A stretch of 64,000 nt of DNA from CAILZL01 sp050181835 (GCA_050181835.1 JBFXCU010000003.1:128404-192403), one strand, 5' to 3'. Numbered from the stretch's first letter, positions 1 through 9,707 are shown. The notes: generated by a model from the letters alone, not told the origin. Numbers and translations: made by a program.

Positions 1-765
1 ATTGAAGCAATGCGCCGCGCCTATCGTGATCGTGCCGAATATCTAGGCGATACAGATTTCGTTACAGTTCCCGTCGACTTACTGACTAGCCCCGCCTACG
101 CAGCTGGGCAACGCAGCTCCATACGCTTTGATAAGGCAACGTCATCTGCTACGTTACCTGATGCAAGTGACAGCAGCAATGAAAGCCCACAAACCACCCA
201 CTTTTCAGTGCTGGATGCAGAGGGCAATCGTGTTGCTGCCACTATCACCGTTAACCTCGGTTTTGGTTCGGGGCTGATGGTCGATGGCACCGGCTTTTTT
301 CTCAATAATGAAATGGACGATTTCTCCGCCAAACCCGGCGTCGCCAATGCGTTTCAATTGGTGGGTGCCGAAGCCAACGCCATCGCACCAGGCAAACGCA
401 TGCTATCGAGCATGACACCCACCTTTGTAGAAACTGACAAAGGCGTATTGATACTCGGCACGCCCGGCGGCAGTCGCATTATCAGCATGGTGTTACTCGG
501 CGTGCTCGATTGGTTAGATGGCAATGACGCCACACATCTTGCGGCGCTACCGCGTTTTCATCACCAGTATCTACCCGACACAGTGAGCTTTGAGTCCGGT
601 GCACTGACGACGGAAGAACAAGCAGCCTTGACTCAACGAGGCCATCACCTGCAAGCAATTCACAGCAGCTACGGCAATATGCAAGTCGTCACGTGGGACT
701 ACGCCTCCGGAAACGTCGCAGCGGTATCTGATCCACGCGGTGAGGGTGAAGGCTGGGTCTACTAA
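1..765 (+). CDS. ggt: Gamma-glutamyltransferase, C-terminal part (5' end outside window)
   Basis: The reading frame is open from base 1, so this is the 3' part of a gene that starts upstream. The 254 visible residues cover the end of the large subunit and the small subunit of gamma-glutamyltranspeptidase, a periplasmic enzyme that cleaves glutathione and other gamma-glutamyl compounds. The family mature-start motif TTHFSV is present; its first Thr of the TH pair is the autocleavage site and nucleophile. It is followed by the FGSG, NNEMDDF, MLSSMTP and GTPGGSRI blocks typical of the small subunit. The protein ends with the usual DPRGEGEG-type C-terminus, so the visible part looks intact. The upstream gene order is unknown. 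Confidence 0.95.
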   Translation: MEAMRRAYRDRAEYLGDTDFVTVPVDLLTSPAYAAGQRSSIRFDKATSSATLPDASDSSNESPQTTHFSVLDAEGNRVAATITVNLGFGSGLMVDGTGFFLNNEMDDFSAKPGVANAFQLVGAEANAIAPGKRMLSSMTPTFVETDKGVLILGTPGGSRIISMVLLGVLDWLDGNDATHLAALPRFHHQYLPDTVSFESGALTTEEQAALTQRGHHLQAIHSSYGNMQVVTWDYASGNVAAVSDPRGEGEGWVY

Positions 766-779
766 GAATCGGGACATGA

Positions 780-1014
780 GAATTCAGCAACTAACCCCTC
801 GAACGCTTACTCCAAACGTACAACCCCATCATCACCAACAACCGCATGCGGCACTCATCGCGAACGAACCACGAATGCCCACCACTTCACCCAGCATGCC
901 GACATTGATGACGTGCTCCATATTGTGAGCCAGCATGGCGATGACATTACCGACGAAGAACAGGCGAAAGCCAAGATGACGCAGAGCAGCGAAGGGCTGA
1001 TGTTGCGACATTAA
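780..1014 (+). pseudogene. Possible remnant of a class V aminotransferase-like C-terminus
   Basis: No intact gene lies between ggt and mutM. Reading the plus strand gives a coding-like tail, HHFTQHADIDDVLHIV, followed by about 25 acidic residues and a stop at 1012-1014. A preceding NNRMRHSS-like stretch is in another frame. The combination (RMR..., HHF, then ADID...L) resembles the end of PLP-dependent class V aminotransferases. No start codon or full domain is present. The assignment is by eye only; the decay itself is better supported than the family. Confidence 0.3.
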
Positions 1015-1026
1015 TTTACAGGGCAG

Positions 1027-1842
1027 TTATTTTTGGCAGGCCGGACAGTAGTAAGTAGAACGCCCACCCTGCACGAGTTGCAGGATAGCTGCCTTGCACA
1101 CTCGGCATGGTTCGCCTGCACGTTCGTAAACAAACAACTTCTGCTTAAAGTAACCCGGCGAACCATTGGCATTTACGTAATCGCGCAGCGTGGTGCCACC
1201 GACAGTAATCGCTTCTGCCAGCACCGTCTTGATAGCAACCACCAAGCGCTGCAACTCGTCGCGTTTGATGCGACCTGCCATGCGTTTAGGTCGAATTCCG
1301 GCGCGAAATAAGGCCTCACTGGCATAGATGTTACCCACACCGACCACCCTCTCCGCGTTCATGATGAATTGCTTGATGGTGACACGGCGGCCCTTGGTGT
1401 TGGCAATAAGATAGGCTGTATCAAATACATCGCTCAATGGCTCCGGCCCCAGATGCGCAATCAGCTCATGCTGTGCGGGATCGTCATTCGTCCACAACGC
1501 ACAACCAAAGCGGCGCGGATCGTTGAAACGCAGTAACCGCCCTGAATCCAGCTCGACATCGATATGATCATGTAACTGCGGCGACGTACCGGCAGCCAGC
1601 ACTCGCAAGCTACCGGACATGCCCAAGTGCCAGATCACGGTGCCGCGCTGCAACAAAATCAGTAGGTACTTGGCACGCCGTTGCACATCGAGAATTTTCT
1701 GCCCCTGTAACTGTCGGGCAAAACTCGGCGACACCGGCCAGCGCAATCGCACATCGCGCACTGTCACTCGCGTAATCGTTTGATTTTTAAGGACAGGCAG
1801 AATGCCACGCCGGGTGGTTTCGACTTCGGGTAATTCAGGCAT
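1027..1842 (-). CDS. mutM: Formamidopyrimidine-DNA glycosylase (Fpg/MutM)
   Basis: Base-excision repair glycosylase/AP lyase that removes 8-oxoguanine and formamidopyrimidines. The 271 aa length is normal. The N-terminus is MPELPEVET, giving the catalytic Pro2 and Glu3, and the conserved Lys is at about 58 (RRAKYL). The helix-two-turn-helix region (NAERVVGVGNIYASEALF) and the C-terminal zinc finger (Cys246, Cys249, Cys266, Cys269) are complete. The start is fixed because Pro2 must become the N-terminal nucleophile. The gene is divergent from the desaturase at 2057. Confidence 0.97.
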   Translation of the reverse strand: MPELPEVETTRRGILPVLKNQTITRVTVRDVRLRWPVSPSFARQLQGQKILDVQRRAKYLLILLQRGTVIWHLGMSGSLRVLAAGTSPQLHDHIDVELDSGRLLRFNDPRRFGCALWTNDDPAQHELIAHLGPEPLSDVFDTAYLIANTKGRRVTIKQFIMNAERVVGVGNIYASEALFRAGIRPKRMAGRIKRDELQRLVVAIKTVLAEAITVGGTTLRDYVNANGSPGYFKQKLFVYERAGEPCRVCKAAILQLVQGGRSTYYCPACQK

Positions 1843-1988
1843 GCGATATCAGGAATATGGCAAGCGCGTTTAAAGCGTCCATTGTGCCAGCCAACTATGT
1901 GTAATGATCTTGAGAATACAGACGTGCGCCCTAAAGTTATTGATGTGAAGTACCGTCACAGTTGCTGCCAATGCGTAGTTTAACTTAT

Positions 1989-2017
1989 TTGTCTGCCCCC
2001 ACTCCCTCCTATATAGT
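1989..2017 (+). promoter_or_regulatory. Candidate sigma70 promoter of the desaturase gene
   Basis: TTGTCT (1989-1994) and TATAGT (2012-2017) are separated by 17 bases and lie about 40 bases upstream of the chosen GTG start at 2057. Seen by eye only; no clear operator was recognised around it. Confidence 0.5.
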
Positions 2018-2056
2018 CGCGCACTAGTTTGTCCATCATTGCCTACCGGAGCTTTC

Positions 2057-3235
2057 GTGAACTTAGACTTCCTCTACGGTTACTTGAACCTCAGTTTCTG
2101 GGGCTACGTGCTTGCCAGTTTGATCATGATGCAGATCAGCATCTTTGGCGTTACGGTGTACCTGCATCGTGATGCAGCGCATCGTAGCCTTGACCTGCAC
2201 CCCGCCATTCGTCACTTTTTTCGCCTATGGATCTGGATGACTTCGAGCATGCTTACCAAAGAATGGGTAGCCGTGCACCGTAAGCATCACGCTAAGTGCG
2301 AAACGCCTGAAGATCCACACAGCCCGGTAATCTTTGGTCTGAAAAAAGTATTGGCCGAAGGTGCTGAGCTATACCAGGCGCATGCGCGTGACCAAGAGAC
2401 GCTGGATAAGTACGGGCGTGGTTGCCCCGATGATTGGGTCGAACGCAATGTGTACTCCAAGTATCGCAACGCTGGCATCATCAGCATGGCGATCATCGAT
2501 ATCTTTTTGTTTGGTGTGCCATCGATCCTTATTTTTGCCATACAGATGCTGACCTTCCCGGTGCTGGCAGCAGGCGTTATCAACGGCTTGGGCCATGCCA
2601 TTGGCTATCGCAACTTTGAATGTCCGGATGCATCCACCAATGTCATGCCATTCGGTCTGTTGATTGGTGGCGAAGAGCTGCATAACAATCACCATGCTTT
2701 TCCTGGCTCCGCCAAATTTTCCATTCAGCCTTGGGAGTTCGATCCGGGTTGGGCACTGATTTCGTTTTTCAAATTCTTTGGTCTGGCAAAAGTACATCGC
2801 ACCGCGCCGACACCGGTAATGGTGACAGGCAAGCACGTTGACTTGGAAACTGTGCGCGCGGTGATCGTCAATCGCATGCATGTGGTACGCAATTACACCC
2901 GTACTGTCATGCTGCCGGTATTCGGCCATGAACTGGCAACGGCAGGCAACAAGTTAAGCACCAGTGTGCGTAGCTTGCTGGTACGTGAAAGTTCGTTACT
3001 GGATGAGCAAGCCAAATCACGCCTGAGCCAAGCCTTATCACATAGCAAGGCGTTGCACACCGTGCATGAATTCCGTGCCCGGCTACAGCTGCTATGGAAC
3101 AGCAACATGAGCAATGAATCGTTGCTGAAACACCTGAAAGAATGGATCACTCAGGCCGAAGCTAGTGGCATCAAGTCGCTACAAGATTTCGCTGCTACGT
3201 TGCGTAGTTATAGTATGCCGATGGCCACGGCATAA
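2057..3235 (+). CDS. Membrane fatty acyl desaturase (delta-9, DesC/stearoyl-CoA desaturase type)
   Basis: Introduces a cis double bond into long-chain acyl groups at the cytoplasmic membrane. All three histidine boxes of the di-iron site are present: HRDAAH (about residues 37-42), HRKHH (about 75) and HNNHH (about 215), the last followed by AFPGSAKFS. Hydrophobic segments flank the boxes. The C-terminal ~120 residues form a helical tail that is not part of the catalytic core. A GTG at 2057 preceded by GGAG at 5 bases is preferred over an in-frame TTG at 2039 that has no ribosome binding site. The protein is then 392 aa. Monocistronic, with its own terminator. Confidence 0.9.
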   Translation: MNLDFLYGYLNLSFWGYVLASLIMMQISIFGVTVYLHRDAAHRSLDLHPAIRHFFRLWIWMTSSMLTKEWVAVHRKHHAKCETPEDPHSPVIFGLKKVLAEGAELYQAHARDQETLDKYGRGCPDDWVERNVYSKYRNAGIISMAIIDIFLFGVPSILIFAIQMLTFPVLAAGVINGLGHAIGYRNFECPDASTNVMPFGLLIGGEELHNNHHAFPGSAKFSIQPWEFDPGWALISFFKFFGLAKVHRTAPTPVMVTGKHVDLETVRAVIVNRMHVVRNYTRTVMLPVFGHELATAGNKLSTSVRSLLVRESSLLDEQAKSRLSQALSHSKALHTVHEFRARLQLLWNSNMSNESLLKHLKEWITQAEASGIKSLQDFAATLRSYSMPMATA

Positions 3236-3260
3236 CGTCATCACAAAATCATGCAAAAAG

Positions 3261-3285
3261 AAAGCCCGCAATTGCGGGCTTTTTT
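3261..3285 (+). terminator. Rho-independent terminator after the desaturase
   Basis: AGCCCGCAA and TTGCGGGCT form a perfect 9-bp inverted repeat followed by a T-rich run. It lies 26 bases after the desaturase stop codon. A-runs on the other side could also let it serve the convergent NYN gene. Confidence 0.9.
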
Positions 3286-3340
3286 GCTTTTTGCTGAATA
3301 CATAGTCAGAACCAGCAGACACTCAAAACATGACTACAAC

Positions 3341-4066
3341 CTACTTTTGTGGCTCTCTTATCATGAACTTTTGGTCACTAGACTCTATGTCAAAAATGCC
3401 AATTGCCTTAACTAGAGCGCTTAGCTTGGCATAGCCATAATTTCGCGGATCGAACTCTGGCGCTTGCTTAACAACGTTACTGCCTACTGGTCCCAAGTTC
3501 GCCCAGCCACCTTCATCCGAAGCTGATTCAATAGCAGTACGCAGTAAGTTAACCAATTGCGCATCCTGCCGCAGTTCTTTAGTTGTACGACGTTTGAGTG
3601 CCGGTTGATTATCTGACTGCGGTAAAAGCACCTCGGTATATAAAAACCGATCACAGGCAGACACAAAGGCACGCGGTGTCTTTTTTTCACCAAACCCATA
3701 AACCCGTTTTCCTGATTCACGGATGCGTGATGCGAGACGTGTAAAGTCACTATCACTGGAAACCAGACAAAAACCATCAAAAGGCCCGGTATAGAGTAGA
3801 TCCATGGCATCGATGATCATGGCGCTGTCAGTAGCATTCTTACCTGTTGTATAGCGAAATTGTTGTATGGGCTGAATAGAATGATCCAGCAACATCGACT
3901 TCCATTGACCTAGGTTGGGCAAAGTCCAATCGCCATAAATTCGTTTGACGCTAGCTACACCCAGCTTGGATACTTCAGTGAGCAGACCGGCAATAATTCC
4001 TGGATTAGCATTGTCGGCGTCAATAAGCACCGCAAGAGACGAGTTGGATTCACCTGATACAGCCAT
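3341..4066 (-). CDS. NYN-domain protein with C-terminal LOTUS/OST-HTH-like domain
   Basis: 241 aa of the LabA/DUF88 type. NYN domains are PIN-like, metal-dependent ribonuclease folds. The acidic residues expected for that fold are visible: LIDADN (about 14-19), TDSAMIIDAMDLL (about 79-91) and SSDSDF (about 103-108). The C-terminal ~75 residues (from LVNLLRTAI, with GWANLGPVG and YGYAKLSALV) match the winged-helix OST-HTH/LOTUS pattern that binds RNA. The RNA target is unknown. The gene is convergent with the desaturase and lies about 50 bases downstream of mpl on the same strand, so it may be cotranscribed with mpl. Confidence 0.85.
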   Translation of the reverse strand: MAVSGESNSSLAVLIDADNANPGIIAGLLTEVSKLGVASVKRIYGDWTLPNLGQWKSMLLDHSIQPIQQFRYTTGKNATDSAMIIDAMDLLYTGPFDGFCLVSSDSDFTRLASRIRESGKRVYGFGEKKTPRAFVSACDRFLYTEVLLPQSDNQPALKRRTTKELRQDAQLVNLLRTAIESASDEGGWANLGPVGSNVVKQAPEFDPRNYGYAKLSALVKAIGIFDIESSDQKFMIREPQK

Positions 4067-4118
4067 GTATTACTCCTTCAATTACCAAGTGGCGGATTGC
4101 CAGGCTAGGTCACATAAA

Positions 4119-5495
4119 TCAACTTTTAAGTTTAGCCAACAGCTTCGCATGTATGCCACCGAACCCGCCGTTAGACATGATTAACACTTGATCGCCTGAG
4201 CTCAGTTCAGCAGCGAGCGCTGCTACCATTGCATCAATATTAGTATGTACTCGCGCCTGTGGGCCAATCTCGGTGGCTAAAGAGGCCACATCCCATTTCA
4301 CATCAGGGCCTTGATACAACCACACTTGCTGCGCGCCCATCAGTGAATTTTTTAATGGTTCGCGATGTGTGCCCAGCTTCATGGTGTTGGAACGTGGTTC
4401 AAGCACGGCAATAATTCTTGCGCTGCCAGCTTTGCGACGTAGGCCTTGCATGGTGGCGGCAATGGCAGTGGGATGATGTGCAAAGTCATCGTAGACGGTA
4501 ATACCATTGACCACGCCACGCACCTCCATGCGCCGCTTGACACCACTAAAGACATTCAATGCAGCGATAGACTCGGCCACACTCACGCCCGCATGATCGG
4601 CAGCAATGAGAGACGCCAAAGCATTCTCGACATTGTGGCGACCGAGCATGCTCCAGTTAACTTCACCCCACACTTTGCCGCCTTGCTTGACGATGAAGTG
4701 CGAGCCATCACCTACGCCCAGCATCTCTGCATACCACTGCTCATCTTGTTGGCCAGGCTGTGCATCAGAGGAAAATTTAACGACCGGCGTCCAGCAGCCC
4801 ATGTCGATTACCTGCTGTAAATTCGGTTCACCATTATTCACTACCAACCGACCATCACCGGGAACCATGCGCAGCAATAAATGAAACTGTTTTTGAATCG
4901 CCGCCACATCGGGATAAATATCGGCGTGATCATGTTCGAGATTGTTCAATATCGCTGTATGGGGCCGGTAATGAACAAACTTGGCGCGTTTGTCGAAAAA
5001 CGCCGTGTCGTATTCATCGGCTTCCACCACAAAATGTTTGCCCTCACCCAGCCGCGCCGTGACATTGAAATTAGCAGGCACGCCGCCGACTAAAAAACCC
5101 GGCTGACGACCCGAATGTTCCAGTATCCATGTCAGCATGCTGGTCGTCGTCGTTTTGCCATGCGTACCGGCCACGGCCAGCACATGCCTGCCTTTAAGCA
5201 CATATTGCGACAACCATTCGGGACCCGAGGTATAGGGAATGTCGCTATTCAAAAGTGCTTCAACTAATGGATTGCCGCGACTCATTACGTTGCCAACCAC
5301 CACCACATCCGGCTTGAGCTTAAGCTGCTCTGGGTCATAACCTTGAATCAACTCGATACCCATGGCACCGAGTTGATCGCTCATGGGTGGATACACGTTC
5401 TGATCCGAACCAGTAACGCGATGCCCGGCAGCGCGTGCTAACGCCGCTATACCACCCATGAAGGTGCCGCAGATACCAAGTATGTGAATATGCAT
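4119..5495 (-). CDS. mpl: UDP-N-acetylmuramate:L-alanyl-gamma-D-glutamyl-meso-diaminopimelate ligase
   Basis: Mur-ligase-family enzyme that reattaches recycled murein tripeptide to UDP-MurNAc in peptidoglycan recycling. The N-terminal HILGICGTFMGG nucleotide-binding motif, the P-loop GTHGKTTTT (about 110-118), EADEYDTAF and DDFAHHPTAI are all conserved. Length is 458 aa from the ATG at 5495, chosen because Mpl proteins begin MHIHILGICGT and AAGG lies 7 bases upstream. An ATG seven codons earlier is possible. Looks intact. Confidence 0.95.
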   Translation of the reverse strand: MHIHILGICGTFMGGIAALARAAGHRVTGSDQNVYPPMSDQLGAMGIELIQGYDPEQLKLKPDVVVVGNVMSRGNPLVEALLNSDIPYTSGPEWLSQYVLKGRHVLAVAGTHGKTTTTSMLTWILEHSGRQPGFLVGGVPANFNVTARLGEGKHFVVEADEYDTAFFDKRAKFVHYRPHTAILNNLEHDHADIYPDVAAIQKQFHLLLRMVPGDGRLVVNNGEPNLQQVIDMGCWTPVVKFSSDAQPGQQDEQWYAEMLGVGDGSHFIVKQGGKVWGEVNWSMLGRHNVENALASLIAADHAGVSVAESIAALNVFSGVKRRMEVRGVVNGITVYDDFAHHPTAIAATMQGLRRKAGSARIIAVLEPRSNTMKLGTHREPLKNSLMGAQQVWLYQGPDVKWDVASLATEIGPQARVHTNIDAMVAALAAELSSGDQVLIMSNGGFGGIHAKLLAKLKS

Positions 5496-5531
5496 CGCCA
5501 ACCTTACCTTGTTCATCCCGCTCTAAGTCAC

Positions 5532-6041
5532 TTACGCGCCGGGCACGATGCCCTGCGCTGCAAACGCAATCGTCAGCATAATCACCAAGGTTAATGCCAT
5601 GCATAGAAACAGGCTGCGACCCAGCGCCTGCTGCAATACTCTTCCCAAGCTCAATAACATGATAATCAGGCTAACGAACGGCCACGGATGATTAGGACCA
5701 ATGACCGCCATCCCCAGCGAACCAAACAATCCAGTGATGACCACATCCAACACCGTCAACAACACATTGACGCCCAGGAATGCGGTAAAGGTTTGCAAAA
5801 ACCGCTCTCGTTGGGAAAAGAACGCCAACAGCACCCATAACCATACCGCCTGCATACTCAGATCGATGCCCAGCAGCAACAACGTCGCGCCAGCACTCCA
5901 CCCTCGCATAGCCGCCTGCACCGCACTGGCCATGACATAGCTTCCGCCTACCACCCACAATAGGATGGTCGACGCAGGCAGATCCTGTGGACCGCGCCGC
6001 CAAATCGCGATATCCACGAACATTCGCAACAACTGAATCAT
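5532..6041 (-). CDS. Integral membrane protein of unknown function
   Basis: 169 aa with four to five strongly hydrophobic segments (about 25-45, 50-72, 85-110, 115-135 and 145-165) and no recognisable enzymatic motif. The start MIQLLRMFVDIAIWRRGPQDLP resembles small Yip1-type membrane proteins often found near mpl and ubi genes, but that link is only an impression. It lies 36 bases upstream of mpl on the same strand and may be cotranscribed. It is divergent from rnd. Confidence 0.7.
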   Translation of the reverse strand: MIQLLRMFVDIAIWRRGPQDLPASTILLWVVGGSYVMASAVQAAMRGWSAGATLLLLGIDLSMQAVWLWVLLAFFSQRERFLQTFTAFLGVNVLLTVLDVVITGLFGSLGMAVIGPNHPWPFVSLIIMLLSLGRVLQQALGRSLFLCMALTLVIMLTIAFAAQGIVPGA

Positions 6042-6103
6042 TCATTACCCAATCGAGATGAGAATCCACTGGCTTTATTTCAGTATCGAGCCGCAGCCAT
6101 CCC

Positions 6104-6109
6104 TATAAT
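6104..6109 (+). promoter_or_regulatory. TATAAT -10 box overlapping the rnd start region
   Basis: A perfect TATAAT ends 7 bases before the ATG at 6117. If it is used, transcription would begin at or next to that ATG, giving a leaderless or near-leaderless rnd mRNA. It would also exclude the ATG at 6108, which overlaps the box. No good -35 hexamer is visible, so support is moderate. Confidence 0.4.
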
Positions 6110-6116
6110 GTGCCCC

Positions 6117-7274
6117 ATGAATGAGCCAAGAGATACCGTAGCAACTACCGTAATGCCAGCTGCGAGCGGCATTGTACACGTCACCACTGACTCACAATTA
6201 CCCGGCGCACTGGAATTGTTGGCACAAGGCAACTATCTAGCGCTTGACACCGAATTCCTGCGCGAAAGCACTTACTACGCCAAACTATGCTTGGTGCAAT
6301 TGGGTAATGAGCACGCCTGCGTAGTGGTAGATGTACTAGCGCTGGACAACTTGACCACACTGCTCGATTTCATTCTCGACCGCAGTCGCATCAAAATTTT
6401 TCATGCAGCCAGACAGGATCTAGAAGTACTGACGCAAGCGCAAGCCACGAATCCGCAAGTACCCGGCCCATTATTTGATACGCAAATCGCGGCTGGCTTA
6501 TTGGGCTTGCCGGGTCAAATTGGCTACGGCGATTTGTTATCACACCGACTTGATATTCAACTGGAAAAAGGTCTGGCACGCACCGACTGGTCACGGCGCC
6601 CTCTTTCACAAGAGCAACTCCACTACGCAGCTGACGATGTGCGCTACCTCGGCCCGCTATATCAACAACTCAAGAACGCACTACAACAACGCGCGCGTTA
6701 TACTTGGCTGGAAGAAGAAACCGCCGCGCTGGAAAATCTGGCGCTATATCGCACGGTACCCGAAGATGCTTGGCAACGCTTGAAAGGCACCGCGCAACTG
6801 CAACCCGAACAACGCGCAGTGCTGAAACAACTGGCCACTTGGCGTGAAGGTCGCGCCATCCAGTCTGACAAACCACGCGGCTGGATTCTGAGCGATGAAG
6901 CCCTGCGCAATATCTGCGAACGCCTGCCCACCACACTGGATGAACTCAGTCAGACCCGCAACCTGCCCGCAGGTGTAGTGCGCAAACATGGCGACATGCT
7001 GCTGTCATTGATTACCGAAGCGCAGCAACAAGCTAGCAACGAAGCCCCCGCACGTGATTTCCGTCCCAGCAACCAGCAGCAATCACAGGTATCAAAATTG
7101 ATGCAGCTGGTGCGAAGCACTGCTGAAAAAATTGAAGTCAGCTCGGAGTTGCTCGCCACCCGCCGCGATGCCGAGCAACTGGTATACTTCAAAAAATGTG
7201 AAGTGCTGTTACAGGGCTGGCGTAAGGATGTGATTGGTGAGGCGTTGATCGCGGCACATAAAGCACAAAGCTGA
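6117..7274 (+). CDS. rnd: Ribonuclease D
   Basis: DEDDy 3'-5' exoribonuclease that trims tRNA and other small RNA 3' ends. The exonuclease motifs are visible: LDTEFLRE (Asp44, Glu46), FHAARQDLEVL and YAADDVRYL with the family Tyr and Asp. They are followed by an HRDC domain (about 210-290) and a second helical HRDC-like region up to the end. Length is 385 aa from ATG 6117; an ATG three codons earlier is excluded if the overlapping TATAAT is the promoter. Monocistronic. Confidence 0.93.
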   Translation: MNEPRDTVATTVMPAASGIVHVTTDSQLPGALELLAQGNYLALDTEFLRESTYYAKLCLVQLGNEHACVVVDVLALDNLTTLLDFILDRSRIKIFHAARQDLEVLTQAQATNPQVPGPLFDTQIAAGLLGLPGQIGYGDLLSHRLDIQLEKGLARTDWSRRPLSQEQLHYAADDVRYLGPLYQQLKNALQQRARYTWLEEETAALENLALYRTVPEDAWQRLKGTAQLQPEQRAVLKQLATWREGRAIQSDKPRGWILSDEALRNICERLPTTLDELSQTRNLPAGVVRKHGDMLLSLITEAQQQASNEAPARDFRPSNQQQSQVSKLMQLVRSTAEKIEVSSELLATRRDAEQLVYFKKCEVLLQGWRKDVIGEALIAAHKAQS

Positions 7275-7535
7275 CCAGTATCAAGAACGGGCAAACTACT
7301 TGCAGTTCTTCATCATTAGCAGCCAATGGCAGAAAATGGTCGAAGCCGTGTGAAACCGCGTCGTAATAGGAATCGAATTAGTCAAGCATCGGTTAGCGGG
7401 AGTGATCCATGAAGTGCTTTAACAAAGCTTAAGATCGGTCGCACTTCTCGTGTTCGGTCGCTAGCATCGCCCATACTTGGTCAACAGTAACAACATGCTC
7501 AAAGTCGCCAGGGTTCAATGATAGCCACAGACTCG

Positions 7536-8135
7536 TTACATCGATTTTATTTGAACTTTCCGAAACTTGACGACACCGGTACCCGCTTGGAGCGCGATTG
7601 AGCCGCTGGTGAGTTTACTGTCATCTGCCTCAACTGTTGTCTTGCCATCGAAGACAATCTTGAGGTGTGCCCCCTGTGCGGTAATCTCAAGCGTGCTCCA
7701 TTTGCCGCTTGCCTTCGGCATAGGCGTCGCCTTGGCAACGTTCACGATCGAACCGGTGCCATATTTGCTGGAGCCATCATAAATGTTTACCTCGTAGCAC
7801 AAGTCGACCGTAATCTTTTCTGGATCGGCGCAGCGTATGAAGATACCGCTATTGGCATTGTCACTCACCCAAAACTCTGCCTTGATCATGAAATCACCGT
7901 AGGTTGACTTGGACACCAAGTACCCCGCTTCCTTTTCTTTGATTTCAGCTTGGATGGCACCATCACGAGCGACCCAATTGGCCATGCCGACAGAAATGAA
8001 ATTATTCATACCGGTAGTGCCTGCAACCAAGCTCTGCCAGCCTGAGCTCGTGACTGTAGACGGCTGCGCAGCACAACCACACAGGCTTACAGCACCTGTC
8101 AGCAGGGCCAAAGTAAACAATCTGGTGTTCTTCAT
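7536..8135 (-). CDS. DUF1080 (3-keto-disaccharide hydrolase-like) lipoprotein
   Basis: 199 aa exported protein. The start at 8135 has GGAGA 6 bases upstream and gives a signal sequence (MKNTRLFTLALLTGAVS) ending in LCGC, a lipobox with the lipidated Cys at about 20. The rest is a beta-rich DUF1080/concanavalin-like fold (GDFMIKAEFWVSDNANSGIFIRC and KWSTLEITAQG are typical). Family members act on glycosides or 3-keto-glucosides, but substrates vary and none can be read here. It lies 28 bases downstream of the MFS permease, so the two probably share a transcript. Confidence 0.8.
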   Translation of the reverse strand: MKNTRLFTLALLTGAVSLCGCAAQPSTVTSSGWQSLVAGTTGMNNFISVGMANWVARDGAIQAEIKEKEAGYLVSKSTYGDFMIKAEFWVSDNANSGIFIRCADPEKITVDLCYEVNIYDGSSKYGTGSIVNVAKATPMPKASGKWSTLEITAQGAHLKIVFDGKTTVEADDSKLTSGSIALQAGTGVVKFRKVQIKSM

Positions 8136-8163
8136 GATCGTCTCCAAGAAATGCTCGTTAACT

Positions 8164-9426
8164 CTACACCGGCTTTGAGGGGAAACGCCCCACCCCCTTG
8201 CGGAAGGCGAGGATGATTGCGCTGATGCTACCGACAACGACGATAGGCAGCAGATCAATCAGCAGCTGTTGGAAACTATCACCTCTGGCACTCAATAGTC
8301 CGCCCAGTGCGGGGCCTGCAATGGCACCAATCCGGCCAGCTGCCACGGCTGCGCCTACACCAACACCCCGAATCAGAGTCGGATAGCAAGCCGGGGCCGC
8401 AGCATACAAGAAGGTCTGCGAAGCCAGTAAGGCGCAGCCGAGCATGAAGACCAGAATCGCAGTGACGGTGACGCCACTACTAATCGTGGCCAGCGCGAGA
8501 AATAACACGGGCAAGATGACAAACACACTCATGATGCTCACAGTGCGTAACCGACTGTCCAGCATGCGGCCCATCAGCAATGCCGACAGTGCCCCCCCAA
8601 GATTGAATGCGATCAGCATGCCCCCGGTCTGAGTACTGCTGAAGCCATGAAAGATCAACAGCGTTGGTAGCCAGTTCAACATGAGGAACAATATCGATAG
8701 GCCAAGGAAGAAGCTTAACCACAGCAACAGCGTGCGCGTTGCGCGTCCTTCACGCAGTACCGCCAGAAAGCTGCCCGCCTTCGACACCGCACTCTCCCGG
8801 GAACCGGCAATCAGCGCGGCCGACTCCGCTCGTGCCGTCTTGAACGCCTGCGACTCGTCCATCCACAGCGCGATCGCTGGCGCGAGCGCTAAGGGCAATA
8901 TTCCACCTATGATGAACAACCAACGCCAATGCTCCGGCGCAATGACTGCCGCCGCCACACTGATCAGTCCGCCACCCAGCGGGGCGCCTGCGTAAACAAG
9001 CGCCACATTGGCGTTTTGGCGGCCTGGGTTACTGCTCTCAGCGACCAAGGTGATCAGCATGGGGAAGGTGCCGCCAAGCCCAAGGCCCGTTAGTAATCGA
9101 AACCATGCCAGTGACTGCATGTCCGAAGCAAGTGGCGTAAGCAGTGAAAACAGACCAAATAGAGTAATTGATACAACCAAAACGGTTTTGCGCCCGATGT
9201 TATCGGCAGCGCGCCCACCAATGAGTGCGCCGATCAACATGCCGGCTGTGCTGGCGCTAAAAAACATACCGAGCTGCCCCGGTGAGGGGTGGAACTGTTG
9301 CGCAATACCCGCTGCGGCGACGCCCGCAGCCTGCATATCAACCCCTTCACACAATGCGCCCAATACGCACAGCAGCGTCGTCCTTCTGCCTCGACTAACG
9401 GAGGGCTGTGCGTTGCTCACGTTCAT
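8164..9426 (-). CDS. MFS transporter, aromatic acid:H+ symporter (AAHS) type
   Basis: 420 aa with twelve hydrophobic segments and the MFS signature GGRAADNIGRK in the loop after TM2. The N-terminal GALCEGVDMQAAGVAAAGI and FRLLTGLGLGGTFPML match the PcaK/BenK/4-hydroxybenzoate transporter group. A likely role is proton-driven uptake of an aromatic acid across the inner membrane, fitting the aromatic catabolic genes further right. The direct neighbour (a DUF1080 lipoprotein) suggests that a sugar conjugate or another solute is also possible. The substrate is not deducible. Confidence 0.85.
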   Translation of the reverse strand: MNVSNAQPSVSRGRRTTLLCVLGALCEGVDMQAAGVAAAGIAQQFHPSPGQLGMFFSASTAGMLIGALIGGRAADNIGRKTVLVVSITLFGLFSLLTPLASDMQSLAWFRLLTGLGLGGTFPMLITLVAESSNPGRQNANVALVYAGAPLGGGLISVAAAVIAPEHWRWLFIIGGILPLALAPAIALWMDESQAFKTARAESAALIAGSRESAVSKAGSFLAVLREGRATRTLLLWLSFFLGLSILFLMLNWLPTLLIFHGFSSTQTGGMLIAFNLGGALSALLMGRMLDSRLRTVSIMSVFVILPVLFLALATISSGVTVTAILVFMLGCALLASQTFLYAAAPACYPTLIRGVGVGAAVAAGRIGAIAGPALGGLLSARGDSFQQLLIDLLPIVVVGSISAIILAFRKGVGRFPSKPV

Positions 9427-9707
9427 TATTCGGTACCACTGGTTCTTTACTACTTATTGGCCAGCGATCCTACCGCATTTACGTCGTCGCTGAACCGTCA
9501 GCATGCTGCTGATTACGCATCTCTGGTACACTGCCCAACCCGTAAGATCTGTGCAGTTGCGGGGAATCAGGACTGTGGAGAAGAGATAGGCCGCAATCAT
9601 GCGGCTCAGAACGCCCATCACTCGCGTCCCGATTTATTACAACTGGATACGCTGCATTGCGATCTAGCAACAGATTTTGCTGGCAACTAGATTAATCGGA
9701 GAGTCAC